From Ruminococcaceae bacterium UBA1425 (GTDB lineage: Bacteria; Bacillota; Clostridia; Oscillospirales; Acutalibacteraceae), in assembly GCA_002329365.1 (NCBI GenBank), contig DCUB01000018.1:51985-115984 (forward strand): a DNA stretch of 64,000 nt. The letters run 5' to 3'. The translations under genes were made by a program, and so were the position numbers. Shown here piece after piece: positions 43,145 to 52,248 of this stretch (the first letter of the stretch is position 1; the number at the start of each line of letters is the position of its first letter). The notes below the pieces were generated by a model, which saw only the letters and a program-made list of their open reading frames with translations, searched no databases and was not told the origin of the DNA.

Positions 43145-44557
43145 TTACAGGACTTTTACCCTGAAAACAGCCGTGTGACCGAGATATTCGGCGACAACAA
43201 GCGTTTCGCCCGCCTTCAAAGCCCTGCACCGCCCGCCGGAAAAGCTGACGACTGTTTCATCGTAGTCTGAGTATTTTATCTTTGCCGAGAACGGAAAGAA
43301 AACGGGGATTTCCTTTTTTTCGGTTGTAGTCATATGAAAGCGCACTGCAAGCGAGCAGCCGGACTTTACAGTGTAACATCCTTCCCCGGTGCTGAAGGCG
43401 ATGTAAACCGGCAGAACGTGCCCCGGTCTTAACGGCATCGCAAGCTTCAGGTTTTCGTTAGCCGTGTCCGAAAGGTCGGGCGCGTCGGAAAGCGAAACAG
43501 AGATTTTGTTTATTCTTGTAGGCCAGCAGCCCCACTCGGTGCCGTAGGCGTAGCCTATAAAATTTTCGTCACAAAGACGGATGTGCCCGTTTGGTCTTGA
43601 CGAAATGCCGCAGTTGTGGCAGGCTACGGCTATGCTTGTCTTTAGCGCGTCGCACTTTGTAAACGCAAAGCCGTCGTCTGATTCATAAACGGAAATGTAG
43701 CTGTTTTCCGTGAACCTGTCGGACGTCGTAACGGCTATGAATTTGCCGAAGTCGTCTACAAATTTTACGTCCGCCGAATCGTCGGCACCGGAGGAGGTAA
43801 TCGCGACGCCCTTATACTCCATTGTCGCGGGCCAGTTTTCGTCGGCTGCGTCGGCAACGGCGACGCGCGTCTGACGGATACCGCCGTCGCACCACGCGTA
43901 ATAGATATAAAGCACGTCACCTATATCGACAAACGAAGGCTCTCCCGCTCCGAACTCGTCGCGGTTGCCGTCGAACACCACAATGGGCGAGGGATCGCCG
44001 CCCCAGCCGCTGCCGTTCCATTTTTCAAAGAACCCGTCGGGCGTGCGGCTTCTTGCGACATAAACGCAGTTGTCAGTGCCGCGCGCGTCGGTTGTGGACG
44101 TGTAGCCGATATAGTAATAGCCGCCGAATTTTACAACTCCGGGGTCGCACGTTGAAAACGCGTCGGCCGAGCCGGGGGTGGGGTAGAGCACACGCTTTTC
44201 ATTAGTCCAGCTTTTGCCGCCGTCGGGCGAATGCCTGTATTCAATCCAATCCCACTCGCCGTTATCGCCGGGGCGGGCCGTCCATAGGTCGATGCTGCCG
44301 TCGGCGTTTACGAATATCGACGGTCCGTAGGCGTATTGTCCGCTGCCGGAAGGTGTGAATACGTCGTATCCCTCGTCTGTCACGGTGACGTTAATATGCT
44401 TTGAGGGGTCCGGCGCGACAATTATTTCGCCGTCTTTGTATTCGCGGCTTTCAAGCGGAGTGTATTGGACGGGATTTATAAAAAGGTTGACATCTCCGAT
44501 AAAAACTGTAACGAAGCTGAGAAAAAACGAAACGACAGATGAAAACAGTTTACCCAT
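43145..44557 (-). CDS. Secreted five-bladed beta-propeller glycosidase-like protein with Ig-like tail
   Basis: 470 residues. The N-terminal hydrophobic segment (SVVSFFLSFVTVFIG) is a signal or anchor. The middle has GH43/sialidase-like propeller strands (YAYGPSIFVNADGSIDLWTA, YRHSPDGGKSWTNEKRV containing an Asp-box-like SPDGGKSW, CDPGVVKFGGYYYIGYTS, GEPSFVDIGDVLYIYY). An extra strand set follows. The C-terminal 90 or so residues resemble a Big_2/Ig-like fold (SAKIKYSDYDETVVSFSGGRCRALKAGETLVV). Probably a surface glycan-processing or glycan-binding protein; catalytic residues cannot be assigned. RBS AAAGGACGG. Confidence 0.7.
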   Translation of the reverse strand: MGKLFSSVVSFFLSFVTVFIGDVNLFINPVQYTPLESREYKDGEIIVAPDPSKHINVTVTDEGYDVFTPSGSGQYAYGPSIFVNADGSIDLWTARPGDNGEWDWIEYRHSPDGGKSWTNEKRVLYPTPGSADAFSTCDPGVVKFGGYYYIGYTSTTDARGTDNCVYVARSRTPDGFFEKWNGSGWGGDPSPIVVFDGNRDEFGAGEPSFVDIGDVLYIYYAWCDGGIRQTRVAVADAADENWPATMEYKGVAITSSGADDSADVKFVDDFGKFIAVTTSDRFTENSYISVYESDDGFAFTKCDALKTSIAVACHNCGISSRPNGHIRLCDENFIGYAYGTEWGCWPTRINKISVSLSDAPDLSDTANENLKLAMPLRPGHVLPVYIAFSTGEGCYTVKSGCSLAVRFHMTTTEKKEIPVFFPFSAKIKYSDYDETVVSFSGGRCRALKAGETLVVAEYLGHTAVFRVKVL

Positions 44558-44673
44558 ATTATTTACCGTCCTTTGTCATTGAGTAGTAAAATCCGCATAC
44601 AAAACATCGCTTTCTTTATACTTAAGCTAACATATGCAGCCATAGCTGTCAAGCCGAAAAGGCTTGCCTTTAA

Positions 44674-44813
44674 GATTCTTCGCTGCGCTCAGAATGACAG
44701 GCTTTTTACAGCCCGTATAACGGCGTTTCTAAACATCCTTTAAACATCTTGGCGTAGGGACACGGCGTGCCGTGTCCGAAGCTATAAAATCTTGCGGAAC
44801 GGTCAGGACCGTT
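44674..44813. repeat. Composite dispersed repeat, copy 3 (shorter)
   Basis: Contains the GATTCTTCGCTGCGCTCAG module (44674-44700), the ACGGCGTGCCGTGTCCGAAG module (about 44762-44781) and the palindrome AACGGTCAGGACCGTT (44798-44813). The first two modules of copies 1 and 2 are missing. The rest of 44558-44832 holds no gene. Confidence 0.7.
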
Positions 44814-44832
44814 CCCTACTAAATAACAATCC

Positions 44833-45702
44833 CTAAAAAAGGCTCAGCTGTTCGCCCGAAAGCTTGTCCTCAAACTCGCTGAGGTATGCGAAAATCCTGC
44901 GCGTATCGCACAGCACTCCGTGTCTGCCGCACTCGGCGCGGAAAATCTTCATCAGCCGTTCATTGTTTTTGCTGATGCATTCATAGCAGTTCCCGAACTC
45001 CTTTATATACTTTTGCCTGACGCCGGGAAAATGCTCGTCAAGCTTCTGATAAAAGTATTCGCGGTCGCCCTCGCGCAGCGTGACGCCGAAGCCGAAGCAG
45101 AGTATGCCGTAAACGCCCGCGCCGAAGCAAAGGTCAAGAATGCCCAAAAGGTTTTCCTCGGTGTCGTTTATGAACGGTAAAACGGGGCAAAGCCATACGA
45201 CGGTAGGTATGCCCTCGTCGCGAAGGATTCTCAACACCTCCGCGCGGCGGCTCGTAACGCAGACATCAGGCTCTATCACACGGCAAAGCGCGTCGTCAAA
45301 TGTTGTAATAGTCATCTGAACGACGCACTTTGTTTTTTTGTTGATGCTTTTCAAAAGGTCTGTGTCACGCAGAACAAGGTCCGATTTTGTTATTAATGTA
45401 AAGCCGAAGGCGTATCTGTCGGCAAGCTCGAGGCAGCGCCTTGTCAGCCGCTCGCTTTTCTCCACGGGCTGGTACGGGTCGCACATCGCGCCTGTGCCTA
45501 TCATGCAGCGCTGACGCTTGCTTCTTAAAGCCGCCTCAAGAAGCTGAGGGGCGTTTTTCTTTACCTCGACGTCCTCAAAATCATGCTTCATCTGATAGCA
45601 GACGCTTCTTGAGTCGCAGTAAATGCAGCCGTGGGTGCAGCCGCGGTATATGTTCATTCCGTTGCGCGGAGATAATATCGACTTTGCTTCTGCGTAGTGC
45701 AT
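44833..45702 (-). CDS. Radical SAM protein of the SPL/SplB-like family
   Basis: 289 residues with the radical SAM cluster motif CTHGCIYC (C-x3-C-x2-C) in NIYRGCTHGCIYCDSRS, then RCMIGTGAMCDPYQPVEK, TLITKSDLVLRD and VQMTITTFDD, the pattern of the spore photoproduct lyase-related and Rv2578c-like group. A second Cys-rich part (FGNCYECISKN...CGRHGVLCDTRRIF) lies near the C-terminus. Function not established for this subgroup. GAGGGAG lies just before ATG 45702 and the gene starts 12 bases after the VOC gene, so it is the promoter-distal gene of the aromatic operon. Confidence 0.8.
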   Translation of the reverse strand: MHYAEAKSILSPRNGMNIYRGCTHGCIYCDSRSVCYQMKHDFEDVEVKKNAPQLLEAALRSKRQRCMIGTGAMCDPYQPVEKSERLTRRCLELADRYAFGFTLITKSDLVLRDTDLLKSINKKTKCVVQMTITTFDDALCRVIEPDVCVTSRRAEVLRILRDEGIPTVVWLCPVLPFINDTEENLLGILDLCFGAGVYGILCFGFGVTLREGDREYFYQKLDEHFPGVRQKYIKEFGNCYECISKNNERLMKIFRAECGRHGVLCDTRRIFAYLSEFEDKLSGEQLSLF

Positions 45703-45714
45703 ATAACTCCCTCT

Positions 45715-46173
45715 TTATCTGAGCAGTGAGCGTACATAGTCCTCCGACACATCCATGCGCTTTGCCGCTTCGCCGACGCTCATTCCGCCGTCAATAAACC
45801 TGCGCGCAACTGCTGAAAGGCTTTCGCCGACCTCTATTATATGCATGTCGGGGTCATAAATCCGCACGGCGCGCTGTCCCCACGAATGCTCCTTCAGCTT
45901 GTGCACATATTCAATATACGGCAAAGACTCGAGCTTTAAGACAAAGGCATCTAAGGAGTCGTCCTCAAAATAAAGCTCCGCATCGCCGCCGCCGAATTTA
46001 ACTTCGCTATCTATAAAATTCTCCCAGCTTTCGAGTGTCTGGAGGGAAAGACCGCCCGTTAAGGTGACGTTTGCGCCGAAGTCGCATATTACCTCGCAGC
46101 CGAGAACGTCGCGATAAAAACGCTTTGATTTTTCCATGTCCTTCACTGCTATAAGCGTCGCGGTGTATTTCAT
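45715..46173 (-). CDS. VOC (glyoxalase/bleomycin-resistance) family protein with HTH-like tail
   Basis: 152 residues. The first 120 or so form a vicinal-oxygen-chelate fold (TATLIAVKDMEKSKRFYRDVLGCEV, SWGQRAVRIYDPDMHIIEVGESL). The last 30 (AVARRFIDGGMSVGEAAKRMDVSEDYVRSLL) read as a helix-turn-helix, an unusual addition. It is coupled to aroQ by an ATGA overlap. The function in this operon is not clear; it may be a binding or regulatory protein. Confidence 0.8.
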   Translation of the reverse strand: MKYTATLIAVKDMEKSKRFYRDVLGCEVICDFGANVTLTGGLSLQTLESWENFIDSEVKFGGGDAELYFEDDSLDAFVLKLESLPYIEYVHKLKEHSWGQRAVRIYDPDMHIIEVGESLSAVARRFIDGGMSVGEAAKRMDVSEDYVRSLLR

Positions 46174-46607
46174 AAACGCTCCCCCTTCATTTTAAGAAAC
46201 AGAATCGCCTGACGGTAGCCCTCGAAGCCCTGCCCCGTAATTGTTTTTAGGCATGCCATTCCGGCGTAGGAAATCCGCCTGAACTCCTCGCGGTTTTCAA
46301 CAGCCGAAAGGTGAACCTCGACGGCGGGAAGAGTGACCGCCTTCAGCGCGTCGAGAATCGCTATGCTCGTGTGCGTGTAGGCGGCGGGGTTTATGACAAT
46401 CGCGTCGGCGTTTTTGTAAGCCTTTTGAATTTTATCTACAATTTCGCCCTCGTGATTCGACTGAAACACCTCGCAGCCTACGCCCTCGTCGGCGCATACC
46501 TTTTCAATGAAAGCGACGAGGTCTGGGTATGTCTGAGATCCGTAAATTTCCGGCTCGCGGATGCCGAGCATGTTAAGGTTCGGCCCGTTTATGACAAGTA
46601 TCTTCAT
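46170..46607 (-). CDS. aroQ: Type II 3-dehydroquinate dehydratase
   Basis: 145 residues, the third step of the shikimate pathway (dehydroquinate to dehydroshikimate). It has the type II signatures ILVINGPNLNMLGIREPEIYG (catalytic Tyr in the lid), FQSNHEGEIVDKIQ, INPAAYTHTS and VEVHLSAVENREEFR (catalytic His). The length is typical for the dodecameric enzyme. It overlaps the aroE-aroK gene by 4 bases (ATGA) and the VOC gene likewise. Confidence 0.96.
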   Translation of the reverse strand: MKILVINGPNLNMLGIREPEIYGSQTYPDLVAFIEKVCADEGVGCEVFQSNHEGEIVDKIQKAYKNADAIVINPAAYTHTSIAILDALKAVTLPAVEVHLSAVENREEFRRISYAGMACLKTITGQGFEGYRQAILFLKMKGERL

Positions 46608-47824
46608 AAAAACATCTCCGATATTTTTCCGGCCGTTTCGCGCGGGTCATTGTCGTTTTCAACAATGTAATCGGCAAAAGCCCTGTAAAGCTCCCTGCGG
46701 CTTTCGTAAAGAGCCTCCGCGCCGTTCCTTTCTGATAACGGTCTGTTCTGAGCGGGCAGAAGCTTTATGTCGCGCTTTATCCAGATAATCGTTCCGTTCT
46801 GGTGAAGAAGCGAATAGTTTTCCTGTCTTGTAACGCAGCCGCCGCCCGTTGCTATTACAGCGCCGCTCATTTTTCCGAGCCGCCGAAGCACCTCGGTTTC
46901 CGCTTTGCGGAAATATCCCTCGCCGTGTTCCTTAAAAATGTCGGGTATCGGCTTGCCCTCGCTTCTTTCAATTTCCTCGTCGGAGTCGACAAACGTCTTG
47001 TTTGTAAGCTCCGCCGTAATTTTTCCTATTGTGCTTTTTCCGCAGCCGGGCATGCCAATAAGAATGATGTTGCCCATTGAGCTTCGCATTCTGTTCGTTA
47101 TCTCAACGATTCTGCCGTCCGGAATTTCCGTGTCAAGAAACAGCTCCGCGCTTTTAACTGCCTGCGCTACAAGCATCGAAAGCCCGTCGGTGTGAGGTAT
47201 TTTCAGTTCCTCCGCATCGAGCAGCAGCCTTGTTCTTGCCGGGTTGTATATAAGGTCGAGCACGGCGCGGCAACGCGGAAATTCGCCCAGAGAAACGGGG
47301 GCAATTCCCGTGCTCGGGTACATTCCGACGGGTGTTGTGTTTACTATTATATCGGCATCCTCGTGCTTTTTCAAGTTTTCGTAATTATCGCTGCCGCTCC
47401 TTGATATGACGACTATCTCGGACGCGCCGAGGTCACCGAGCACCGTTCTGACGGTCAGCGACGCGCCGCCGCTTCCGAGAACCAATACCTTCGCTCTGCG
47501 AACGTCGGCTTTGCAAAGCTTCAGCATCCATAAAAAGCCGTAATAGTCGGTGTTGTGGCCCGCAAGCCTGCCGCCGCGGTTTACAATAGTGTTTACGCTG
47601 CCTGTTCTCCTTGCCGTGTCCGAAACAGTGTCGCAAAAGGACATAACGTCCCTTTTGTGCGGAATAGTGACGTTAATCCCGTCAAGCGAAAAGCCGCCGA
47701 AGAATTCTTTGAGCTTTTCACGGGGCATTTCATACAGCCCGTACTCATAGCCGCCGAGCATGGCGTGAATCTGCGGCGAGTAGCTGTGCGAAAGCTTTTC
47801 GCCGAGCAGACCGAACCTTTTCAT
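46604..47824 (-). CDS. Fused shikimate dehydrogenase - shikimate kinase
   Basis: About 406 residues. The start at 47824 is 7 bases after GGAGG; an ATG immediately before overlaps the pheA stop. N-terminal AroE domain (1 to about 245): LSHSYSPQIHAMLG (shikimate site SxS), NVTIPHKRDVM (catalytic Lys), AGHNTDYYGFL (catalytic Asp), NADP motif VLGSGGASLTV, and NTTPVGMYP. C-terminal AroK domain (about 250-406): P-loop IGMPGCGKSTIG, DSDEEIERSEGKPIPDIF, ATGGGCV. It catalyses steps 4 and 5 of the pathway. The fusion of dehydrogenase and kinase in one chain is less usual than separate genes. Cytosolic. Confidence 0.95.
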   Translation of the reverse strand: MKRFGLLGEKLSHSYSPQIHAMLGGYEYGLYEMPREKLKEFFGGFSLDGINVTIPHKRDVMSFCDTVSDTARRTGSVNTIVNRGGRLAGHNTDYYGFLWMLKLCKADVRRAKVLVLGSGGASLTVRTVLGDLGASEIVVISRSGSDNYENLKKHEDADIIVNTTPVGMYPSTGIAPVSLGEFPRCRAVLDLIYNPARTRLLLDAEELKIPHTDGLSMLVAQAVKSAELFLDTEIPDGRIVEITNRMRSSMGNIILIGMPGCGKSTIGKITAELTNKTFVDSDEEIERSEGKPIPDIFKEHGEGYFRKAETEVLRRLGKMSGAVIATGGGCVTRQENYSLLHQNGTIIWIKRDIKLLPAQNRPLSERNGAEALYESRRELYRAFADYIVENDNDPRETAGKISEMFL

Positions 47825-48966
47825 CATATGACCTCCGAATAGCTGCCGAGGTAGCGGAACTCCTCGCTTATTTCTCCGAGCTCGCATATAAGACGTGCAA
47901 ACTCCTCGGAATATACGGAGGTTTCGACGTCGAAATAGAACATGTACTCGAAATCCCTGTCGGGCATGGCGCGGCTTTCAAGCTTTAGTAAATTCATGTC
48001 GAGCGCGTAAAAGCGCGACAGCGCCTTGTAAAGCGAACCGGGCTTGTGCGGCAGAGCCATCATTATGCTTGTTCTGTCGGCGCCGGGGTAAATTTCAAGG
48101 CTGCGCGAAATGCACACAAAGCGCGTGTGGTTGTTGCCGTTGTCCTGTATGGCGGACGAGATGCTGATAAGCCCGTAAAGCTCGGCGCAGCGGCGGGAAG
48201 CAATTGCGGCGACGTCGTTTCTTTCGGACTCCGCGACAAACCGCGCCGCTTCGGCAGTGTTTTCGCACTGCGTTATCTTTACGCCTTCAAGTCCGTCGAG
48301 GAAGGCGGCGCACTGACCTATCGCCTGTTCGTGCGTAATGATTTCGCGGATATCCTTTAGTTCTGTTCCCTTTTTTGCGAGCAGACAGTGGTCAACCTTA
48401 AGACGGACGCTGCGGACGATGTAAAATCTGCGCGAAATCATAAGGTCGTAAACCTTTTTGACGGAGCCTGCAATGCTGTTTTCTATGGGCAGCACGCCGT
48501 AGTCGCACATGCCGCGGCTTACGGCGTCGAAAACGGCCTCAAAGCTTTTGAAATGCAGAACGGACGCAGTTTTGAACAACCTTTCGCACGCTATCTGTGA
48601 ATACGCGCCCTCCACTCCCTGGCAGGCGACGCGGGCGTTCTGCGGAAAAAGCTTCGGCGTTTTTTCCATAGCTTCGCTTATCGCACGGAAATCCTCGCTG
48701 CCGCTTTTTAGTATCCTGTTCTGGTTTGAGCGGCTGAGCTCAAAAAGAAGCGAGTAAAGCACCTTCATATAATTCCTGTATTCCGGGCGCGTCAGCTCCG
48801 AAACGCGGGCTACTATTTCCCTTTCCCTTTCGGCGACGAGAACAGGCAGATTTCCTTCCTTTTTAACCTCGGCTATCTTTGCCGCTATGTCCATACGTTC
48901 GCCTATGAGCCGTACAAGTTCTTCGTCAATAGCATCGATTTCTTTTCTGTATTTCTGAAGCTCCAT
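47824..48966 (-). CDS. pheA: Bifunctional chorismate mutase / prephenate dehydratase (P-protein)
   Basis: 380 residues. N-terminal AroQ-type chorismate mutase (RKEIDAIDEELVRLIGERMDIAAKIAEVKK, about 1-90), then prephenate dehydratase (ARVACQGVEGAYSQIA, GVLPIENSIAGSV, catalytic NHTRFVCIS), then the ACT domain (MMALPHKPGSLYKAL, LLKLESRAMPDRDFEYMFYFDVE). The ACT Phe-binding motif, usually ESRP, reads ESRA here. It converts chorismate to phenylpyruvate, the first committed steps to phenylalanine. It lies within the aromatic operon between aroC and aroE-aroK. Confidence 0.95.
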   Translation of the reverse strand: MELQKYRKEIDAIDEELVRLIGERMDIAAKIAEVKKEGNLPVLVAEREREIVARVSELTRPEYRNYMKVLYSLLFELSRSNQNRILKSGSEDFRAISEAMEKTPKLFPQNARVACQGVEGAYSQIACERLFKTASVLHFKSFEAVFDAVSRGMCDYGVLPIENSIAGSVKKVYDLMISRRFYIVRSVRLKVDHCLLAKKGTELKDIREIITHEQAIGQCAAFLDGLEGVKITQCENTAEAARFVAESERNDVAAIASRRCAELYGLISISSAIQDNGNNHTRFVCISRSLEIYPGADRTSIMMALPHKPGSLYKALSRFYALDMNLLKLESRAMPDRDFEYMFYFDVETSVYSEEFARLICELGEISEEFRYLGSYSEVI

Positions 48967-49974
48967 TTATATCTCCTTCTTTCTTTCAAGAATCGCGTCA
49001 TATACCGCAAGCGCCGCCGCCGCCTCGACGCACGGCAGAGCACGGAAAACTATGCAGGGGTCGTGGCGCCCCGGTATCGCAATATCGGTGTTTTCGCCTG
49101 TTTTCATGTTAACCGTTTCCTGCCTTATTCCTATTGACGGCGTCGGCTTGACGGCAACCCTGAACACGACGGGCATACCGGAGGTTATGCCGCCGAGGAT
49201 TCCGCCGTGGTTGTTCGTTTTTGTCTTTATCTCCCCGTTGTCCGTATAAAAAGCGTCGTTGTTCTCGCTGCCGAAAAGTAACGCGCACGAAAAACCGTTG
49301 CCGAACTCTATGCCCTTTACGGCGGGTATGGCGAAAACGGCCTTTGAAATCCTGTTCTCCATTCCGTCAAACATCGGGTCGCCTATACCCGCCGGAATAT
49401 TTAAAGCCACGCACTCGATTATTCCGCCGACGGAGTCGCCGCGCGCGCGTGCTTTGTCGACAGCCGCCGTCATTCTCCCAGGCTCCGTCTGCCCCGCTAT
49501 ACTTTTAACAGATGCGCTTATCGTAATGCCCTGCCGCTCTAAAATCTGAAGACATATGCCGCCCGCTATGCAGAGCGGAGCCGTAAGCCTTCCCGAAAAA
49601 TGACCTCCGCCCGAAGCGTCCTGAAAGCCGCCGTATTTCACCTGCGCGGTGTAGTCGGCGTGCGACGGGCGCGGCTTACTTTTCAGCTCCTCATAATCGG
49701 ACGGACGGGCGTCGGAATTACGAATAACGGCCGTCAGCGGCGCGCCGCATGTAAAGCCGTCCTTTAAGCCCGAAAGAAATTCGGGCGCGTCGCCCTCGCT
49801 GCGCGCAGTAGAAAACCTGTTTTTGCCCGGCGCGCGCCTGTCAAGAAACTGTTGCAGCCTACTTATGTCTATTTCGATTCCCGCCGGCAGCCCGTCTATT
49901 GTTACGCCTATGGCGGGGGAATGTGACTGCCCCCAGATTGAAACCTTTATGTTTTCTCCGTACACGCTGCTCAT
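48967..49974 (-). CDS. aroC: Chorismate synthase
   Basis: About 335 residues from the ATG at 49974, whose ATGA overlaps the aroA stop, with GGAGG 7 bases upstream. FMN-dependent last step to chorismate. Signatures: GQSHSPAIGVTIDGLPAG, RRAPGKNRFSTARSE, RPSHADYTAQVKYGGFQDASGGGHFSGRLTAPL, GGILGGITSGMPV and GRHDPCI. The enzyme needs reduced FMN, which in anaerobes is supplied by an external reductase. Confidence 0.96.
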   Translation of the reverse strand: MSSVYGENIKVSIWGQSHSPAIGVTIDGLPAGIEIDISRLQQFLDRRAPGKNRFSTARSEGDAPEFLSGLKDGFTCGAPLTAVIRNSDARPSDYEELKSKPRPSHADYTAQVKYGGFQDASGGGHFSGRLTAPLCIAGGICLQILERQGITISASVKSIAGQTEPGRMTAAVDKARARGDSVGGIIECVALNIPAGIGDPMFDGMENRISKAVFAIPAVKGIEFGNGFSCALLFGSENNDAFYTDNGEIKTKTNNHGGILGGITSGMPVVFRVAVKPTPSIGIRQETVNMKTGENTDIAIPGRHDPCIVFRALPCVEAAAALAVYDAILERKKEI

Positions 49975-51194
49975 ACAGTGTCCTCCGTTTCGGTTTTTCC
50001 GCCAAGCCTGTTGAAATCGCTCCAGAACGCGGGGTATGACTTCCGCACAGCCTCTGCGCCGTGAACGGCTACCTCGCCTTCGCATACGATTGAGGCGACG
50101 GCTGCGCTCATGGCAGTCCTGTGGTCGCCGGCGCTGTTTACCGCCCCGCCGCGAAGCTGCTTTCTGCCGGTAATAACAAGCCCGTCGTCCGTTTCCGAAG
50201 CAACGCCGCCGAGGGCGTTTATCATGTCGGCTGTTGTGCGCAGCCTGTCGCTTTCCTTGAAGCGCAGGCGCGCTGCGTTTTTAATAACTGTTCTGCCCGG
50301 CGCGACGGACGCGAGGACTGAAATTACCGGCACAAGGTCGGGGATGTTTTTAGCGTCTATTTCGGCGTTGCCCTTTAAAATATCCTCAATTATTCCCGTA
50401 ATCCTTTTATCACCCTGAACGGAATCACCGCGAAGCCCCGTGCATTCAACAGTCCCGCCGGACAGCGCACCGGCGCAAAGCCAGAACGCGCCGTTTGACC
50501 AGTCGCCCTCCGCCTCGCATACACCGGGCGATATATATTTCTGAGCGTCTGTTACCGAAAAAACCCCGTCGCGAAAGGTTGACTTGACTTTGAAATCTGC
50601 CTGCACAGCCCTTGTTATGGCGATGTAATCTTCCGACTCAATATTACCCGAAACGTTTATCACCGTTTCGCCCCCAAGCAAAGGCGCCGCCAATAAAAGA
50701 CCGCTTATAAACTGTGAGGAAACTCCGCCGTCAACGGTAAAAGCTCCGCCGCGAAGCATTCCGCCGCAGACTATCGTGTCGGGCGAAGGGTCTGAAAGCC
50801 GCGCGCCGTGTGAGACGAGAGCTTCCCACAGCGGCGAGAGCGGGCGTTCGGGCAGCCTGCCGCTTATTATAAATGTGCAGGGCTTTCCGAGAGCGCAGGC
50901 GACGGGCAGCATAAAACGAAGCGTCGAGCCGCTTTCACCGCAGTCAAGAACAGCATTTTCGGGCACATCTTTTATCGGCGTTACGGTAAACGTGCCGCCG
51001 GAGAAAACAATTTTTCCGCCGAGCGCGTTTAAGCAGCGGACGGTCGCCGATATGTCCTCCGACGTGTCGGCGCACCTTATTACCGTTTGCCTGTCCGACA
51101 GCGCGGCGCATATGAGCAGACGGTGAGCGTGCGACTTTGACGCTACTGCGCGGACGCTGCCGCGGAGCTTTGCGGGAGTTATTATGACAGTCAT
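49971..51194 (-). CDS. aroA: 3-phosphoshikimate 1-carboxyvinyltransferase (EPSP synthase)
   Basis: 407 residues, transfers enolpyruvate from PEP to shikimate-3-phosphate. It has ASKSHAHRLLICAAL (PEP site), CGESGSTLRFMLPVACAL, GGVSSQFISGLLLAAPLL, DLVPVISVLASVAPG and RLRFKESDRLRTTADMINALGG. The usual LSGSIS- and GNAGTA-type motif is replaced by CGESGSTLR, as in class II-like Gram-positive enzymes. Starts one base after the aroB stop. Confidence 0.96.
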   Translation of the reverse strand: MTVIITPAKLRGSVRAVASKSHAHRLLICAALSDRQTVIRCADTSEDISATVRCLNALGGKIVFSGGTFTVTPIKDVPENAVLDCGESGSTLRFMLPVACALGKPCTFIISGRLPERPLSPLWEALVSHGARLSDPSPDTIVCGGMLRGGAFTVDGGVSSQFISGLLLAAPLLGGETVINVSGNIESEDYIAITRAVQADFKVKSTFRDGVFSVTDAQKYISPGVCEAEGDWSNGAFWLCAGALSGGTVECTGLRGDSVQGDKRITGIIEDILKGNAEIDAKNIPDLVPVISVLASVAPGRTVIKNAARLRFKESDRLRTTADMINALGGVASETDDGLVITGRKQLRGGAVNSAGDHRTAMSAAVASIVCEGEVAVHGAEAVRKSYPAFWSDFNRLGGKTETEDTV

Positions 51195-51195
51195 T

Positions 51196-52248
51196 TCAGA
51201 TACCGCCCCTTAGAAATTCATTAAAGTCAGCAAGGGAAAAGTCAATCAAAACGCATTTGCCCACTTTTTCCGGCACTACAGCCGTTATGGTGTCGCCGGA
51301 AATTTTTTTGTCGGAGCAGAGAACGCCGAAAATTTCATACAGGGGATAGGGGCATTCCGTCGGCAAATCTGTATTTTTTATTGCGGATATTATTTTTTCG
51401 GCGCAGTCGGCGGAGCAGTACCCCGCTTTTTTTGAGGCTCTCGCCATCACCGCCATTCCTATGGCTACCGCTTTTCCGTGAGATATCGAAAAGCAGCTTC
51501 GCTGCTCTATGGCGTGGCCGACTGTGTGGCCGAAATTAAGAAGCCGGCGAAGTCCCGTGTCAAACTCGTCCTCTGACACTATATCCCTTTTCATTCTGAC
51601 GCATTCCGATATGACATATTCGCGGTCAAAGCCCGTACCCTTTTCTTCAATGTGCAGAAAAAGCTTTTCATCGCCTATTACGCCGTATTTAATTACCTCT
51701 GAAAGACCGTCCCTCAGAACCTCCACGGGCAAGGTGTCAAGCGTATCGTAATCGCAGACGACGAGCGACGGCTGATGAAACGCTCCGGCAAGGTTTTTGC
51801 CCGCGTCGAGGTCAATGGCGGTTTTGCCGCCCACGGAGGAATCGACAGCCGCCAGCAGCGTTGTGGGAATCTGAACAAGCCGCACACCGCGAAGATAAGA
51901 AGCGGCCGCGAAGCCCGCAAGGTCGCCTACGACGCCGCCGCCGAGAGCTATTACAGTGTCGCTTCTCGTTATCCTGTTTTCGGCGAGCCAGTTAAGAACG
52001 GCTATAAAATTTGCGGCATTTTTCGAGCCTTCGCCGTTAGGAACGGTAAAAACCGACACTTCAAAGCCGCTTGCCGCAAGGCTGCTTGCAAGCGTCTGCG
52101 AGTAAAGTCCACAGACGATGTCGTCCGTGATGACGGCGGCTCGGCGTGACGGCGTAATTTTTGCTAAAAGCTGCCCCGCATTGCCGAGCAGCCCGCCGCC
52201 AATAAGAACGTCGTAGCTTTTTGACAGGCTAACTTTTACTGTCGTCAC
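51196..52248 (-). CDS. aroB: 3-dehydroquinate synthase
   Basis: 350 residues, NAD- and divalent-metal-dependent cyclisation of DAHP. It has VPNGEGSKN, ALGGGVVGDLAGFAAASYLRGV (NAD-binding), PTTLLAAVDSSVGGKTAID, EVIKYGVIGD, DIVSEDEFDTGLRRLLNFGHTVGHAIE (metal-binding His and catalytic residues) and HGKAVAIGM. Its GTG start overlaps the tyrA stop (GTGA). Normal length. Confidence 0.96.
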   Translation of the reverse strand: MTTVKVSLSKSYDVLIGGGLLGNAGQLLAKITPSRRAAVITDDIVCGLYSQTLASSLAASGFEVSVFTVPNGEGSKNAANFIAVLNWLAENRITRSDTVIALGGGVVGDLAGFAAASYLRGVRLVQIPTTLLAAVDSSVGGKTAIDLDAGKNLAGAFHQPSLVVCDYDTLDTLPVEVLRDGLSEVIKYGVIGDEKLFLHIEEKGTGFDREYVISECVRMKRDIVSEDEFDTGLRRLLNFGHTVGHAIEQRSCFSISHGKAVAIGMAVMARASKKAGYCSADCAEKIISAIKNTDLPTECPYPLYEIFGVLCSDKKISGDTITAVVPEKVGKCVLIDFSLADFNEFLRGGI

